From Marinobacter azerbaijanicus (lineage in GTDB: Bacteria; Pseudomonadota; Gammaproteobacteria; Pseudomonadales; Oleiphilaceae): a DNA stretch of 64,000 bases. A model generated the notes under the pieces. The model did not search any database. It saw only the letters and a list, made by a program, of their open reading frames with translations, and had not been told where the DNA came from. The translations under genes were made by a program, and so were the position numbers. The stretch covers positions 1 to 64,000 of the forward strand of contig NZ_JASSVS010000004.1 in NCBI RefSeq assembly GCF_030250645.1, written 5' to 3'. Positions 55,314 through 64,000 of this stretch are shown here, one piece after another. Each line of letters opens with the position of its first letter. The first letter of the stretch is position 1.

Positions 55314-55802
55314 CTAGAGCAACTGGCGGGTGATCCTGTACTCGTTCTCGATCTTGGTATGGGAATCATCCGTCAGAAACCGGGCGATCTTTTTGCCCAC
55401 CAGTGGCACTTGGCAATCAACATTCAGCGTCACGTAATTGATGCAGTCCTCATCCGTTCCCTGAAGCCTCATATTGCCCTTGATCTTCGCCGGGACACCT
55501 TCAATCCGCACCCGGAATTCGCAGTGCCACTCACCGTCGTCCTTGCGAAACCAGTGCTCTTCCTGACGTACCTGGTTCCACTCCCTGTGAAAACTGGCCA
55601 GAATACCGGGCACGTCGGTGGAAGCCATCATCTCCCGTTCCACCACCACCTTTGCCGACAGTTCGTCGCGGGTCAGTTCCGGCACCCGCACGTTGCGGGA
55701 ACCCAGTCGCTGATTCTTCTCCCGGATATGGGCCTCGTCGAAGAAAGCTCCCAACACCTGCTCCAGGCTGGCATCGTAGAAATGCTCAATTTCCAGTTGC
55801 AT
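55314..55802 (-). CDS. DUF2505 family protein
   Basis: The 162-residue protein matches DUF2505, an SRPBCC-like fold. It begins MQLEIEHFYDASLEQVLGAF and ends with a strand-rich region (VDCQVPLVGKKIARFLTDDS, HTKIENEYRITRQLL in pieces). The ATG at 55802 has AGGAGA upstream; the longer open frame is not used. The function is unknown. Confidence 0.75.
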   Translation of the reverse strand: MQLEIEHFYDASLEQVLGAFFDEAHIREKNQRLGSRNVRVPELTRDELSAKVVVEREMMASTDVPGILASFHREWNQVRQEEHWFRKDDGEWHCEFRVRIEGVPAKIKGNMRLQGTDEDCINYVTLNVDCQVPLVGKKIARFLTDDSHTKIENEYRITRQLL

Positions 55803-55972
55803 GAATCTTCTCCTGCATGTTTTCAGATCATTCTGGGGGGCGCTGCACCGGCGAACATTGGCCCATGAGTCGATGGCGGATGGCATAGTGGTCAGCGGCC
55901 GCTGTTAACTGTAATATCCGCACAGGTTAACCGCCGAGAATTCACAACCTGAGCGTCTGACGGAGATCTATC

Positions 55973-57325
55973 ATGCGCAATGCCGACCTCGTCGCCCGCG
56001 GCCTGAAGTCCGTGTGGCATCCCTGTACCCAGATGAAAGACCACGAAGGAGCCCTGCCACTGGTCCCGATCAAACGGGGCGAAGGCGTCTGGCTGGAAGA
56101 TTTTGAGGGTAACCGTTTCATCGACGCCGTGAGCTCCTGGTGGGTTAACCTGTTTGGTCACGCCAACCCCAGAATCAACGCTGCTATCCAGGAACAGATC
56201 GGCCAGCTGGAGCACGTGATCCTGGCGGGATTTACCCATGAGCCTGTGGTAAACCTGTCAGAACGGCTTATCGAAGTTACGCCTGAAGGCCTCAACAAGT
56301 GCTTTTACGCCGACAACGGCTCTTCGGCGATCGAAGCCGCACTCAAGATGAGCTTCCATTACTGGAAGAACCACGGCAAACCGGCCAAGAAAAACTTCGT
56401 GAACCTGAGCAACAGCTATCACGGAGAGACCCTGGGTGCCCTGGCCCTGGGTGATGTTTCCCTCTACAAGGACACCTACCAGCCGTTGTTGATGGAAGTG
56501 CTGACAGCCCCCTCCCCGGACGCCTTCAACAAAGAACCGGGTGAGACTGACGAGGAATATGCCCTGCGCCAGTTCGAGGCTATGGACGCGCTGCTGGCGG
56601 AAAAACACGACGAAATCTGCGCCGTGGTGGTGGAGCCCCTGATCCAGTGTGCCGGCGGTATGCGCATGCATCACCCTGTTTACCACACCAAATTGCGTGA
56701 AGCCTGTGACCGCTATGGTGTACACCTGATCGCCGACGAAATCGCCGTGGGATTCGGCCGCACCGGCACCCTGTTTGCGTGCGAGCAGTCCGGCATAACC
56801 CCGGATTTCATGTGCCTGTCCAAGGGCCTCACCGCCGGCTACCTGCCGCTGTCCGTGGTGCTCACCACCGATAACGTCTATAACGCATTCTACGACGACT
56901 ACGAAACCCTGAAGGCCTTCCTGCACAGCCACAGCTACACCGGCAACCCCATCGGCTGCGCCGTGGCACTGGCGACCCTGGACATCTTCCGCGACGACAA
57001 CGTCATCGAGAACAACAAACGCCTGAGCGCCTGCATGGCAGACTCCGTGGCCCACCTGGCCGATCATCCCAACGTCGGCGACATCCGCCAGCACGGCATG
57101 ACCCTGGCGGTGGAGATGGTAAAGAACAAGGCCACCAAAGAGCCCTTCCCCTGGCAGGAACGCCGGGGCATCCGGGTGTACCAGCATGCCCTCACCCGCC
57201 AGTCGTTATTGCGCCCACTGGGCAACGTGGTCTATTTTATGCCACCTTACGTGATCACCGAAGAACAGATCCGCCACCTGGCCCAGGTAGCTACGGAAGG
57301 CATCGAAATCGCAGTACAGGACTGA
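55973..57325 (+). CDS. bioA: Adenosylmethionine--8-amino-7-oxononanoate transaminase
   Basis: The 450-residue PLP enzyme makes 7,8-diaminopelargonate for biotin synthesis, using SAM as the amino donor. It has WHPCTQMKDHEGALPLVPIK, the BioA-like SSWWVNLFGHANPRIN, CFYADNGSSAIEAALKM, and the PLP lysine in FMCLSKGLTAGYLP. No other bio gene is next to it. It supplies the cofactor of urea carboxylase. The next gene follows after ten bases. Confidence 0.95.
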   Translation: MRNADLVARGLKSVWHPCTQMKDHEGALPLVPIKRGEGVWLEDFEGNRFIDAVSSWWVNLFGHANPRINAAIQEQIGQLEHVILAGFTHEPVVNLSERLIEVTPEGLNKCFYADNGSSAIEAALKMSFHYWKNHGKPAKKNFVNLSNSYHGETLGALALGDVSLYKDTYQPLLMEVLTAPSPDAFNKEPGETDEEYALRQFEAMDALLAEKHDEICAVVVEPLIQCAGGMRMHHPVYHTKLREACDRYGVHLIADEIAVGFGRTGTLFACEQSGITPDFMCLSKGLTAGYLPLSVVLTTDNVYNAFYDDYETLKAFLHSHSYTGNPIGCAVALATLDIFRDDNVIENNKRLSACMADSVAHLADHPNVGDIRQHGMTLAVEMVKNKATKEPFPWQERRGIRVYQHALTRQSLLRPLGNVVYFMPPYVITEEQIRHLAQVATEGIEIAVQD

Positions 57326-57335
57326 CGGACACACC

Positions 57336-58070
57336 ATGCGCATCCCTCGTATCTACACGGACTCTCCTCTGAGCGAGGGAGCCACCACTGGACTGGATGA
57401 CAACGCGGCGCACCATGTTGGCCGCGTATTGCGCATGCAGCCCGGCCAGGAACTGCTGCTGTTCAACGGCGACGGCAACGACTATACAGCCGCCATCACC
57501 GAGTCGGGCAAGAAACGGGTGGAAGTCCGGGTCGGCCCGCCAGTTGAAAACACCACTGAGTCCGCTCTGGAGATAGTCCTCGGCCAGACCCTCTCCAAGG
57601 GCGACCGGATGGACTACGCCGTGCAGAAAGCCGTGGAAATGGGCGTCACCCGTATCGTGCCCCTCACCACCGAACGCTGCGACGTAAAACTCAGGGGCGA
57701 CCGCGAAGACAAACGCCTGCGCCACTGGCAATCCGTCGCCATCAGCGCTGCCGAACAATGCGGTCGCGCGCGGGTACCGGAGATATTACCGGTTATGACA
57801 CTGACGGACTGGTTCCACCACACCAGCGACTGCGACCTGCGCCTGGTACTCCACCATCGTACAGAACAATCCCTGGACACCATGACCAAACCCACCCGGG
57901 TTGCCCTGATGATCGGCCCCGAAGGCGGCCTCAGCCAGGAAGAAATCACCGCCGCCGAAACCGCCGGCTTCCTCCCCGTCGCCCTTGGCCCAAGGGTCCT
58001 CAGAACAGAAACGGCGCCAGTAGCGGCAATGACCCTGTGTCAGTGGTTATGGGGAGACATCGGAAGCTGA
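57336..58070 (+). CDS. rsmE: 16S rRNA (uracil(1498)-N(3))-methyltransferase RsmE
   Basis: The 244-residue SPOUT methyltransferase has an N-terminal PUA-like part (DDNAAHHVGRVLRMQPGQEL) and the trefoil-knot region LMIGPEGGLSQEEITAAE and LGPRVLRTETAPVAAMTLCQ. These are RsmE signatures. It lies ten bases after bioA and is probably cotranscribed. Confidence 0.93.
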   Translation: MRIPRIYTDSPLSEGATTGLDDNAAHHVGRVLRMQPGQELLLFNGDGNDYTAAITESGKKRVEVRVGPPVENTTESALEIVLGQTLSKGDRMDYAVQKAVEMGVTRIVPLTTERCDVKLRGDREDKRLRHWQSVAISAAEQCGRARVPEILPVMTLTDWFHHTSDCDLRLVLHHRTEQSLDTMTKPTRVALMIGPEGGLSQEEITAAETAGFLPVALGPRVLRTETAPVAAMTLCQWLWGDIGS

Positions 58071-58186
58071 CAACTTCCGACCGTGCCGCCGTCGCATGCA
58101 GGCAGCCAAGTCATTGACAGCAGCGGTGCCTGACAACATTATCCCTGTCGGGTAAAAAGAGCGTTTCGGACAACTCCGTAGTCGGG

Positions 58187-58298
58187 GCTGCATTACGGGG
58201 AGGCGTTTCCAAAACTGTGCGGAGCCATGGATGGCGGAGCCCAAGCGCCACATGGATGTGCTCGAGCGTGTTTTGGAAACGCCTCCCCGTAATGCAGC
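58187..58298 (-). repeat. Cruciform element G (variable-arm palindrome family)
   Basis: Perfect 29-bp arms (58187-58215 and 58270-58298), the longest in the family, enclose a 54-nt core that on the minus strand starts ACGCTCGAG. Hairpin 1 is CACATCCATGTG and hairpin 2 GCCATCCATGGC. It lies between rsmE and the DUF445 gene. Confidence 0.85.
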
Positions 58299-58328
58299 GA
58301 ACTCCAGAACACAAAAAGCGAACACCGG

Positions 58329-59558
58329 ATGACAAGCCTGCTAAGCACCCCAGAATTCTGGCAATACCTCAGTATCCCGGTTATTGCCGCCCTGATTGGC
58401 TGGACCACCAACTGGCTGGCCATCAAGATGACCTTCTACCCGCTGGAATTCGTCGGCAAACCGCCACTGCTGGGCTGGCAGGGAATCATCCCCTCCAAAG
58501 CCCGCAAAATGGCCGCCATCAGCGTCGACGCCACCATCTCCAAGATCGGCACCGTGCGGGAGATCTTCCAGCAGATTGACCCCGAAGTACTCGCCGCCCA
58601 CATCATTTACACCGTCGAACCCCGCACCGAAGAATACGTCGACGAACTCATGCTCAGGGAATACCCCACCTTCTGGGAAAACCTGCCATCCTCCGCCAGG
58701 AACATGGTCTACGACCGGGTACGCAAAGCCACCCCGCAACTGGTGGACAACCTGGTCGGCGATGTCTCCGACAATATCGAAGACCTGCTGGACATCAAAA
58801 GTATGGTTATCGAACGCCTGGCCAAAGACAAGCGCCTGCTGAACCGGATCTTCATCGAATGCGGCGAAGTGGAGTTCCGCTTTATTATCAACTCCGGCTT
58901 TTACTTCGGCTTCCTGTTCGGCCTTATACAGATGACTGTCTGGTATTTCTACCAGAGCTGGTGGGTACTGCCCTTCTTCGGCTTGCTGGTGGGGTGGGCC
59001 ACCAACTGGATTGCACTGAACGTCATCTTCCGACCGTTACATGAGAAAAAGATCGGGCCGGTGCGGCTCCAGGGACTGTTCCTGAAGCGCCAGAAAGAAG
59101 TGGCTGAATCCTTCTGCCATATCGTTACCCATGAAATCCTCACCGTCGGCAATATTGTAAGCTCCATACTGGAAGGCCCGAAGGGCGACCGGGCCCGCAA
59201 CATGGTGAAAAAACACATCAAACCACTGGTGGACGAAACCGCCGGTATGGGCAAGGCCCTGACCCAGATGGCTTTTGGGCCCACCGGATTCGCCACCCTG
59301 AAGAACCAGGTGGGCCAGAAAGCCATTGAGATTTCGCAGACCTCGTTCAACAACCCCGTATTTGAAACCGATCGCGCACGAGCGGTAGAGAGCATCATGG
59401 TCGAACGCATGATTGCCCTCTCCTCGGAGGAATTCCAGGACCTGCTGCGACCCTGTTTTCAGGAGGATGAGATCAAACTGATTCTGGTGGGAGCCTTCCT
59501 GGGCTTCGCTGCCGGTATCGGCCAGCTGGTGTTTGTGTTCGGCGGCTCCGTTCTCTGA
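58329..59558 (+). CDS. DUF445 family membrane protein
   Basis: The 409-residue protein has an N-terminal membrane helix (YLSIPVIAALIGWTTNWLAI), a long helical part, and two to three helices later (FYFGFLFGLIQMTVWYFYQS, then FFGLLVGWATNWIALNVIF). WTTNWLAIKM and WATNWIALNV form a repeated motif of the DUF445/YheB-like family. A last hydrophobic segment ends the protein. The role is unknown. Confidence 0.85.
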   Translation: MTSLLSTPEFWQYLSIPVIAALIGWTTNWLAIKMTFYPLEFVGKPPLLGWQGIIPSKARKMAAISVDATISKIGTVREIFQQIDPEVLAAHIIYTVEPRTEEYVDELMLREYPTFWENLPSSARNMVYDRVRKATPQLVDNLVGDVSDNIEDLLDIKSMVIERLAKDKRLLNRIFIECGEVEFRFIINSGFYFGFLFGLIQMTVWYFYQSWWVLPFFGLLVGWATNWIALNVIFRPLHEKKIGPVRLQGLFLKRQKEVAESFCHIVTHEILTVGNIVSSILEGPKGDRARNMVKKHIKPLVDETAGMGKALTQMAFGPTGFATLKNQVGQKAIEISQTSFNNPVFETDRARAVESIMVERMIALSSEEFQDLLRPCFQEDEIKLILVGAFLGFAAGIGQLVFVFGGSVL

Positions 59559-59682
59559 CCGTTAATGCCGGGAAAACCGGCAGTTGTAGCGCTTTACGCT
59601 GGGAATAACGGCTGCTGGGCTTTATACTCGTCGGACACGGGTGTGTATTTCCCGGCGACTATTCTATTCCCGGAGGCATTGG

Positions 59683-60723
59683 ATGCCAGGCTTTCTTTCC
59701 TGGATTTCAGGATTATTCTCTCCCAACAAGACAGCAACCCTATCAGCACCCGAATCCCGCCTGCTCAATCCGGTTGCTTTGCCCCAGGACAACGCGGAAA
59801 CAAACCCCGCCCTGGTTGATCAACTGGAAGAGCACCTGTTCTGCTGGCTGCTCGACTCTTCCCCCACAACGCTCAGAGCCGAGACCGGCCAGTGGGAGCA
59901 TGTACTGGAAAAACTGCGTTGGCGAATTACTCATCAGGAGCTCGACGAGCTGCCGCGCCAGCCAATGGCCCTGCCAATGTTGATGCAGGCGCTCTCGGAC
60001 GAGACATCAGATCGACATCGCCTGACCAACATCATCCTTAACGATCCCGCACTGACTGACCAGTTACTCCAGATTGCCAACAGCCCCTATTTCCGGCCCG
60101 GCGACCAGTCCATTGACTCCGTCGATCAGGCCGTTTTTGTGCTGGGCCTGGACGGTATTCGCAACGTGATTTCTGCTGCCATCATGCGCCCGATGATGGC
60201 GGCACGAAACAGCCGGGAAGCCCTTTTTGCCCAGAGGGTGTGGCGCTGGGGGCTGACCTGTGCGCGCAGTGCCGAGCTGATTGCAAAGATTCAGGGCCAG
60301 GACGCCAGTGTCTATTTCATGGCAGGGCTGTTGCCAGCACTCTCCTATATTACCCTCAGGAGGGAACTGCAGCGGATCTGCCGGGCGGAACCCGGGATGA
60401 CAGAACCGCCTCCCTCTCTGATACATGATGCCCTGTCCCGCTACCAGTGGGCCACATCCCAATTGCTCGCCAACGCCTGGAACCTTCCGCCCAAGTACCA
60501 TGCGCACCTGATGGCGGCGGAACGGCCTGCGCCGAAGCAGAAGCATACCCCCCTGAACGACGGCATTATTGTGGGAACCAGAGAAGTGCTTCGCCATGCC
60601 CACCAGCGCAATATGCCGGAGGAGGACGTCCTGCGCATCATTCACCTTTCGGGCCCGCAGTTTACCCGGGTGCGTAAAGTCATCCTTGACGTTCTGGAGG
60701 CAGGCGCCAAAACCAGGGCCTAG
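59683..60723 (+). CDS. HDOD domain protein
   Basis: The 346-residue protein has an HDOD domain from about residue 80 to 280, with LPMLMQALSDETSDRHRLTN in the first helices, then ILNDPALTDQLLQIANSPYF and VFVLGLDGIRNVISAAIM. The HD metal residues are absent, as is usual for HDOD. Such proteins serve signalling and often interact with cyclic-di-GMP or kinases. GGAGG lies six bases before the ATG at 59683. The 3' end overlaps the yihY-like gene by four bases, convergently. Confidence 0.85.
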   Translation: MPGFLSWISGLFSPNKTATLSAPESRLLNPVALPQDNAETNPALVDQLEEHLFCWLLDSSPTTLRAETGQWEHVLEKLRWRITHQELDELPRQPMALPMLMQALSDETSDRHRLTNIILNDPALTDQLLQIANSPYFRPGDQSIDSVDQAVFVLGLDGIRNVISAAIMRPMMAARNSREALFAQRVWRWGLTCARSAELIAKIQGQDASVYFMAGLLPALSYITLRRELQRICRAEPGMTEPPPSLIHDALSRYQWATSQLLANAWNLPPKYHAHLMAAERPAPKQKHTPLNDGIIVGTREVLRHAHQRNMPEEDVLRIIHLSGPQFTRVRKVILDVLEAGAKTRA

Positions 60724-62042
60724 CGTTTTTTCCCGGCCTCGCTTTCCTGCCTCAACAGTTCGGCAAAGGAGACGGAGTCCCCTTCAGGGGTCTGGGCCAG
60801 AAGGTGTTGAGGCACCAGGTAAGGCAGCCGGTCCACCACACGATCCTCGTCGTGGCGAATGGCTTCCAGGACACCGCCAACGGTAATCCTGTCCAGTGAC
60901 TGCCCGGGGAGCAGGCAGTCACCATTACGACCCGCCAACTCCAGCAGACGTGCACGAATGAGTTTGTCGCTGACACCTCGTGTCACCTCTCCTGGCACCC
61001 TCAGCTTCTGCTCAACCTCTTCCTGCTGAGGCGCTGGCCGGCCCTCACTGAAGGGTTTTGCCACCAGCCACATCAACGCCAGAGCGGTTTTCTCCTGCAG
61101 TTCTGGAGACAGCCTTACCTCTCTGCGCTTGGCCACTGCCCCGGGGTTCTGCAAATAGAACGCGATACTGGAGCCCAGTAAAAGGATGATCCAGTTCAGG
61201 TATAGCCAGATCAGCAGGATGATACCGATGGCAAAGCTGGAATAGATGGCGGCATACTTCGCCGAACCTGCCACAAAAGAGGCAAACAGCATTCCCGCCG
61301 CCTGCCAGGAAATGCCCGCCACCAGGCCACCAATCAATGCGTAGCGGAGCTTCACTCTGGTATTGGGAATAAACACATAGACGAAGGTGAACGCCCCGAC
61401 CACCAGCATGAACGGTGTGAAGCGGGTGGCGAAGACAACCACTGACCCTAGCGGCTCTATTTCCATCAACGCCTGGACAAACGCCGACGAGAAAATGGTG
61501 GCGCTGATGCCGATGGCCGACACCATCAGCAGCGGGCCAACCATGATAACGCTGAGGTAATTGCTGAAGCGCTGAGCCATGGAACGCATGTCCGGCACCC
61601 GCCAGATCATGTTGAAGGAGCGCTCGATCTTCTGGACCAGTGAAATCACGGTGTAGACCAGCAGAGCCAGGCCTACGGAACCCAGCACACCGACCTTCAT
61701 GTTATCCACAAACCCGAGAATCTGCTCGGCCAGCTGCACGCCCTGCGGGCCCATGGGCTCAAAGAACTGGTACAGGAAAGGTTCCATGCGCTGGTGCACT
61801 CCCAGCGCCTTGAGCACCGAAAAGCTCAGCGCCAGCAACGGCACAATGCTCAACAGCGTGGTATACACCAGACTCATGGCGTGCAGAGTCAGATTGCCGG
61901 CAATAATGTCCCGCACCAGGGCATAGGCGGTACGACCGGTCTTGTATAACCAGGTCCATGGCCAGCTTTGCGGTGGGTTGGGGTTGGCCAGTATCCAGGT
62001 TTCAGCGTCCTGGAGCCGGTCCTTGAATTGGAAAGAAGCCAC
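60720..62042 (-). CDS. YihY/BrkB (UPF0761) family membrane protein
   Basis: The 440-residue protein has six hydrophobic segments in the first 310 residues and the UPF0761 motifs LTLHAMSLVYTTLLSIVPLL, FNMIWRVPDMRSMAQRFSNY, and YAAIYSSFAIGIILLIWLYL. The C-terminal 130 residues are cytoplasmic and look like a winged-helix extension (ALALMWLVAKPFSEGRPAPQ), common in the longer proteobacterial members. Its exact role is unknown. Confidence 0.87.
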   Translation of the reverse strand: MASFQFKDRLQDAETWILANPNPPQSWPWTWLYKTGRTAYALVRDIIAGNLTLHAMSLVYTTLLSIVPLLALSFSVLKALGVHQRMEPFLYQFFEPMGPQGVQLAEQILGFVDNMKVGVLGSVGLALLVYTVISLVQKIERSFNMIWRVPDMRSMAQRFSNYLSVIMVGPLLMVSAIGISATIFSSAFVQALMEIEPLGSVVVFATRFTPFMLVVGAFTFVYVFIPNTRVKLRYALIGGLVAGISWQAAGMLFASFVAGSAKYAAIYSSFAIGIILLIWLYLNWIILLLGSSIAFYLQNPGAVAKRREVRLSPELQEKTALALMWLVAKPFSEGRPAPQQEEVEQKLRVPGEVTRGVSDKLIRARLLELAGRNGDCLLPGQSLDRITVGGVLEAIRHDEDRVVDRLPYLVPQHLLAQTPEGDSVSFAELLRQESEAGKKR

Positions 62043-62166
62043 ACAACATCCTGTTTGCCAGTGTTTTGTACAGATTATCAGTCAGATACCAAATCACAAC
62101 AAAGTATGGCGTATTGTGTGGCTTTTACTAGCGGTTTCGGTTCAGTGGCGCTGCCCCCTCGGTTCG

Positions 62167-62784
62167 TTACAACGGAAGGAGTACCTGAAAACCAAACCAG
62201 GTCTGGCCACTCACTCTAATGTCACGCTCAAGGCCATTGCTGGCCACGCCAGACTGTCGGCCATCAATGACCGTGTGGCGCAGGAACAAGCCCACCGACA
62301 ATGGTCGGCCGTTGGAACTGGGCGCAGAGCCCAGTGTCGTCAGCGCCCCCATTTCGGCGCCCCAGGCAAACTCCGTATTGATGTCGTCGGTGATGTCATC
62401 ACTGAAGCGAACTGCCCCGACCCTTGGACCGGCATATACAACACCACTGCCATCAGCCTGCCGCCAGAGAAAGTCCACTCCCCCCAATGCTTCCAGCGAG
62501 CGCGCGTTATCCCATTTTGCATGGCCCAGGGTTCCGGTTATCCGGTAAGCCCGATCGCCATAGCTACCTTCATAGCCAGCCAAAACCGAGCCAGACAGCG
62601 TCGTGCCATGATCAAAACTGGAAAAGGCCGCGCCAGGCCCTTCGGTATCCGCAGCGAGGGATGAACCGCCCAACTGGGTGCCGACTAATACATCACCACT
62701 GGCTGCTGACACACTGGACGGAGCCAGAATGGCCCCAATCAGCAGGGACCCTGTCAGCCACTGCCATCGATTACTGCTGTGCAT
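62167..62784 (-). CDS. Secreted barrel-like hypothetical protein
   Basis: The 205-residue protein has a signal peptide (MHSSNRWQWLTGSLLIGAIL, cut near VSA) and alternating strands (GTTLSGSVLAGYEGSYGDRA, then TEFAWGAEMGALTTL), ending GFQVLLPL with a hydrophobic last residue. This suggests a small outer-membrane barrel, but no family was recognised. Its start overlaps the preceding lipoprotein gene by 14 bases. Confidence 0.65.
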   Translation of the reverse strand: MHSSNRWQWLTGSLLIGAILAPSSVSAASGDVLVGTQLGGSSLAADTEGPGAAFSSFDHGTTLSGSVLAGYEGSYGDRAYRITGTLGHAKWDNARSLEALGGVDFLWRQADGSGVVYAGPRVGAVRFSDDITDDINTEFAWGAEMGALTTLGSAPSSNGRPLSVGLFLRHTVIDGRQSGVASNGLERDIRVSGQTWFGFQVLLPL

Positions 62785-63067
62785 AGTAGTCTCCCCTGAC
62801 CAGTTCCGCCGTTCCCGCCAGCATGGTTACAAACTTGCGGTCACCCTGTTGTTCATGGCGTACCGCAATCCTCGAATCCTCTGACGGGCTCGTCAGTTCA
62901 TCACCCCTGAAGACTTCCACTTCATCCCCTTGTTGCAGGTACAAACGGGTGCTGCTCTGCTCCTCATCAAAATCCCCGCCACAAGCGGATAGCAATACCA
63001 CCAGGGCCAACGCACTGGTGCGGAACGCGTGACGAACGGACTTACGGGCTACTGTATACATCATCAT
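62771..63067 (-). CDS. Small lipoprotein
   Basis: The 98-residue protein has a signal sequence with lipobox LLSAC (SALALVVLLSACGGDFDEE) and a short charged beta-rich mature part (LQQGDEVEVFRGDELTSPSE). It lies four bases after the gene at 63072 and overlaps the next one. No family was recognised. The outer ATG codons are repeated (MMM), so the exact start is open by one or two residues. Confidence 0.65.
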   Translation of the reverse strand: MMMYTVARKSVRHAFRTSALALVVLLSACGGDFDEEQSSTRLYLQQGDEVEVFRGDELTSPSEDSRIAVRHEQQGDRKFVTMLAGTAELVRGDYYAQQ

Positions 63068-63071
63068 CTCC

Positions 63072-64000
63072 TCAGAACCGGATCGGCCGCGTCACGCGGG
63101 TTTCGATGGTAATGGTGTGCTCACCAGACTCGCTCTCAACAGCGACGGAGTTGCCCGCTTCAAACAGGCTTTCAAGGCTTGTGGGTCTTTCCACGCCCTG
63201 ACAGGCCAGTGTATCGGGGTCGTAGGTCCCGAATCCGGTGCCGGTTTCACCGTTACCAAAGGTTTCCACCCAGGCACACACATCACTACCCTCAAGCCTC
63301 ACTCGACTGCGCAGGTTGCCATCCTCGTTCAGGCTGGTGAAGGCGCCGGGAACCCGGATATCCGCCGCGGAGCGCTCACCCAGGCGATTGATCAACCGGT
63401 GGCGGGCACTGCCGTCGGCATTGGCGGTTGCTTCCAGGGAACGGCCGTTTTTGGCTGCGCGGGTCACTACCCTGGCAAGACCATCGCCGTCCCGCTCCAT
63501 GACCGTGGATGAGCCTGGCAGGTAGCTGAAGGCACGAGTGGACTCACCGCCCGTGGCCACCTCGTGCCGGACCTCACCATTGTCCAGTAGCTCAGTCAGC
63601 ATTGTGGCGTCAATTTCGTCAGCCACGGTCACTATGCGGTCGTTGAAGAACAACGACAGGCTGCCGGGAATCAGGGAGCGGGCCTGGTTATCCCGCCTGC
63701 CATCACGCCCTGACCGTCGATGGACCGATGTGCCGTCGAGGCGAATCCTGGCCGACAGTTCGCCCTCAGACAGCGAGCGGGATGCATTAATACCATCACC
63801 GTCCGCTGCCGGACTGACGAAGACCGACTCGTTGCCATTGGAAACGTCAGTCACCTCTAGCCGGCTGATGGTAGGCTGGCCGCCATCCGATCCCGAAATC
63901 TCACCGGCACGGTTCAACCCGTTGCCATCAGGGTCCAGATCGCGGTCGCCGGTAGATGCCTGATCGCCATCAATGACGAGAATCGAACCGGCTGGCAGAT
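63072..64000 (-). CDS. Hypothetical protein, 5' end outside the window
   Basis: The frame is open from the stop codon at 63072 to the right edge, so at least 309 residues are present and the start lies beyond 64000. The visible part is Gly/Asp-rich with a GDQASTGDRDLDPDGNGLN stretch at the edge. It then has repeated strands such as RIRLDGTSVHRRSGRDG, ATANADGSARHRL and RSRVRLEGSDVCAWVETF. No family is recognised. Together with the small lipoprotein and the barrel-like protein it forms an apparent three-gene envelope operon. Confidence 0.6.
   Translation of the reverse strand, partial: LPAGSILVIDGDQASTGDRDLDPDGNGLNRAGEISGSDGGQPTISRLEVTDVSNGNESVFVSPAADGDGINASRSLSEGELSARIRLDGTSVHRRSGRDGRRDNQARSLIPGSLSLFFNDRIVTVADEIDATMLTELLDNGEVRHEVATGGESTRAFSYLPGSSTVMERDGDGLARVVTRAAKNGRSLEATANADGSARHRLINRLGERSAADIRVPGAFTSLNEDGNLRSRVRLEGSDVCAWVETFGNGETGTGFGTYDPDTLACQGVERPTSLESLFEAGNSVAVESESGEHTITIETRVTRPIRF

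Overview
The window looks like a marine gammaproteobacterial chromosome, most probably Marinobacter or a close relative. This is judged from gene content and the character of the proteins: AlkB alkane hydroxylase beside a GntR regulator, the tkt-epd-pgk-fba cluster, paired DUF5666 lipoproteins, a urea amidolyase route and LutABC. The assignment was not tested by any search. No rRNA, tRNA, CRISPR array or prophage was seen.

Region 1 (1 to about 4430) is a mosaic, partly AT-rich accessory segment. It holds the end repeats of a probable IS21-type element, a 5'-truncated DUF4868 (KwaB-like) gene, an integron attC-like site whose bulged bases point to the minus strand, an MtlR-like gene, a two-gene NADAR plus phosphoribosyltransferase-like operon, and an unrecognised 300-residue protein. 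Region 2 (4430-17300) is a urea module. urtABCDE on the minus strand faces allophanate hydrolase and urea carboxylase on the plus strand. Behind a sigma-54 type promoter and two GntR-like boxes they turn urea into ammonia and CO2 with ATP instead of urease, and a GntR regulator gene closes the group. Region 3 (17300-22500) has a strong candidate CsrB/Rsm-type sRNA preceded by a GacA/UvrY box, a ComEA-like protein, lutABC, an EamA transporter and gloA. Region 4 (22600-32700) has alkB with its GntR regulator, a flippase-like membrane protein overlapping a fusion of a degenerate phosphoesterase and a glycosyltransferase, and several housekeeping genes.

Region 5 (32700-41750) carries two DUF5666 lipoprotein genes and a DUF6502 gene that share a TTGGGA-N6-TCCCAA palindrome, then cbpMA, a TVP38-family membrane protein and a six-hairpin glycosidase. 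Region 6 (41750-52850) is central carbon metabolism (fba, pgk, epd, tkt) followed by the methyl cycle: a SahR-like ArsR/methyltransferase regulator, metK, ahcY and metF. The same palindromic operator lies before sahR and before metK. Region 7 (53000-64000) has a polar amino acid ABC transporter, bioA, rsmE, DUF445, HDOD and YihY genes, and a small envelope-protein cluster that runs off the right edge.

The most striking unexplained structure is a dispersed family of seven intergenic cruciform elements of about 94 to 112 bp. Each has a conserved core of 52-55 nt containing two small hairpins. The core is enclosed by arms of 21-29 bp that are nearly perfectly self-complementary but different in sequence in every copy. 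Two copies (16.2 and 16.4 kb) have identical cores in opposite orientation with unrelated arms. This is not the pattern of a MITE, a REP or an ordinary terminator. Two copies of a different bipartite REP-like palindrome and an inverted GGGTCTGACCC repeat are also present.
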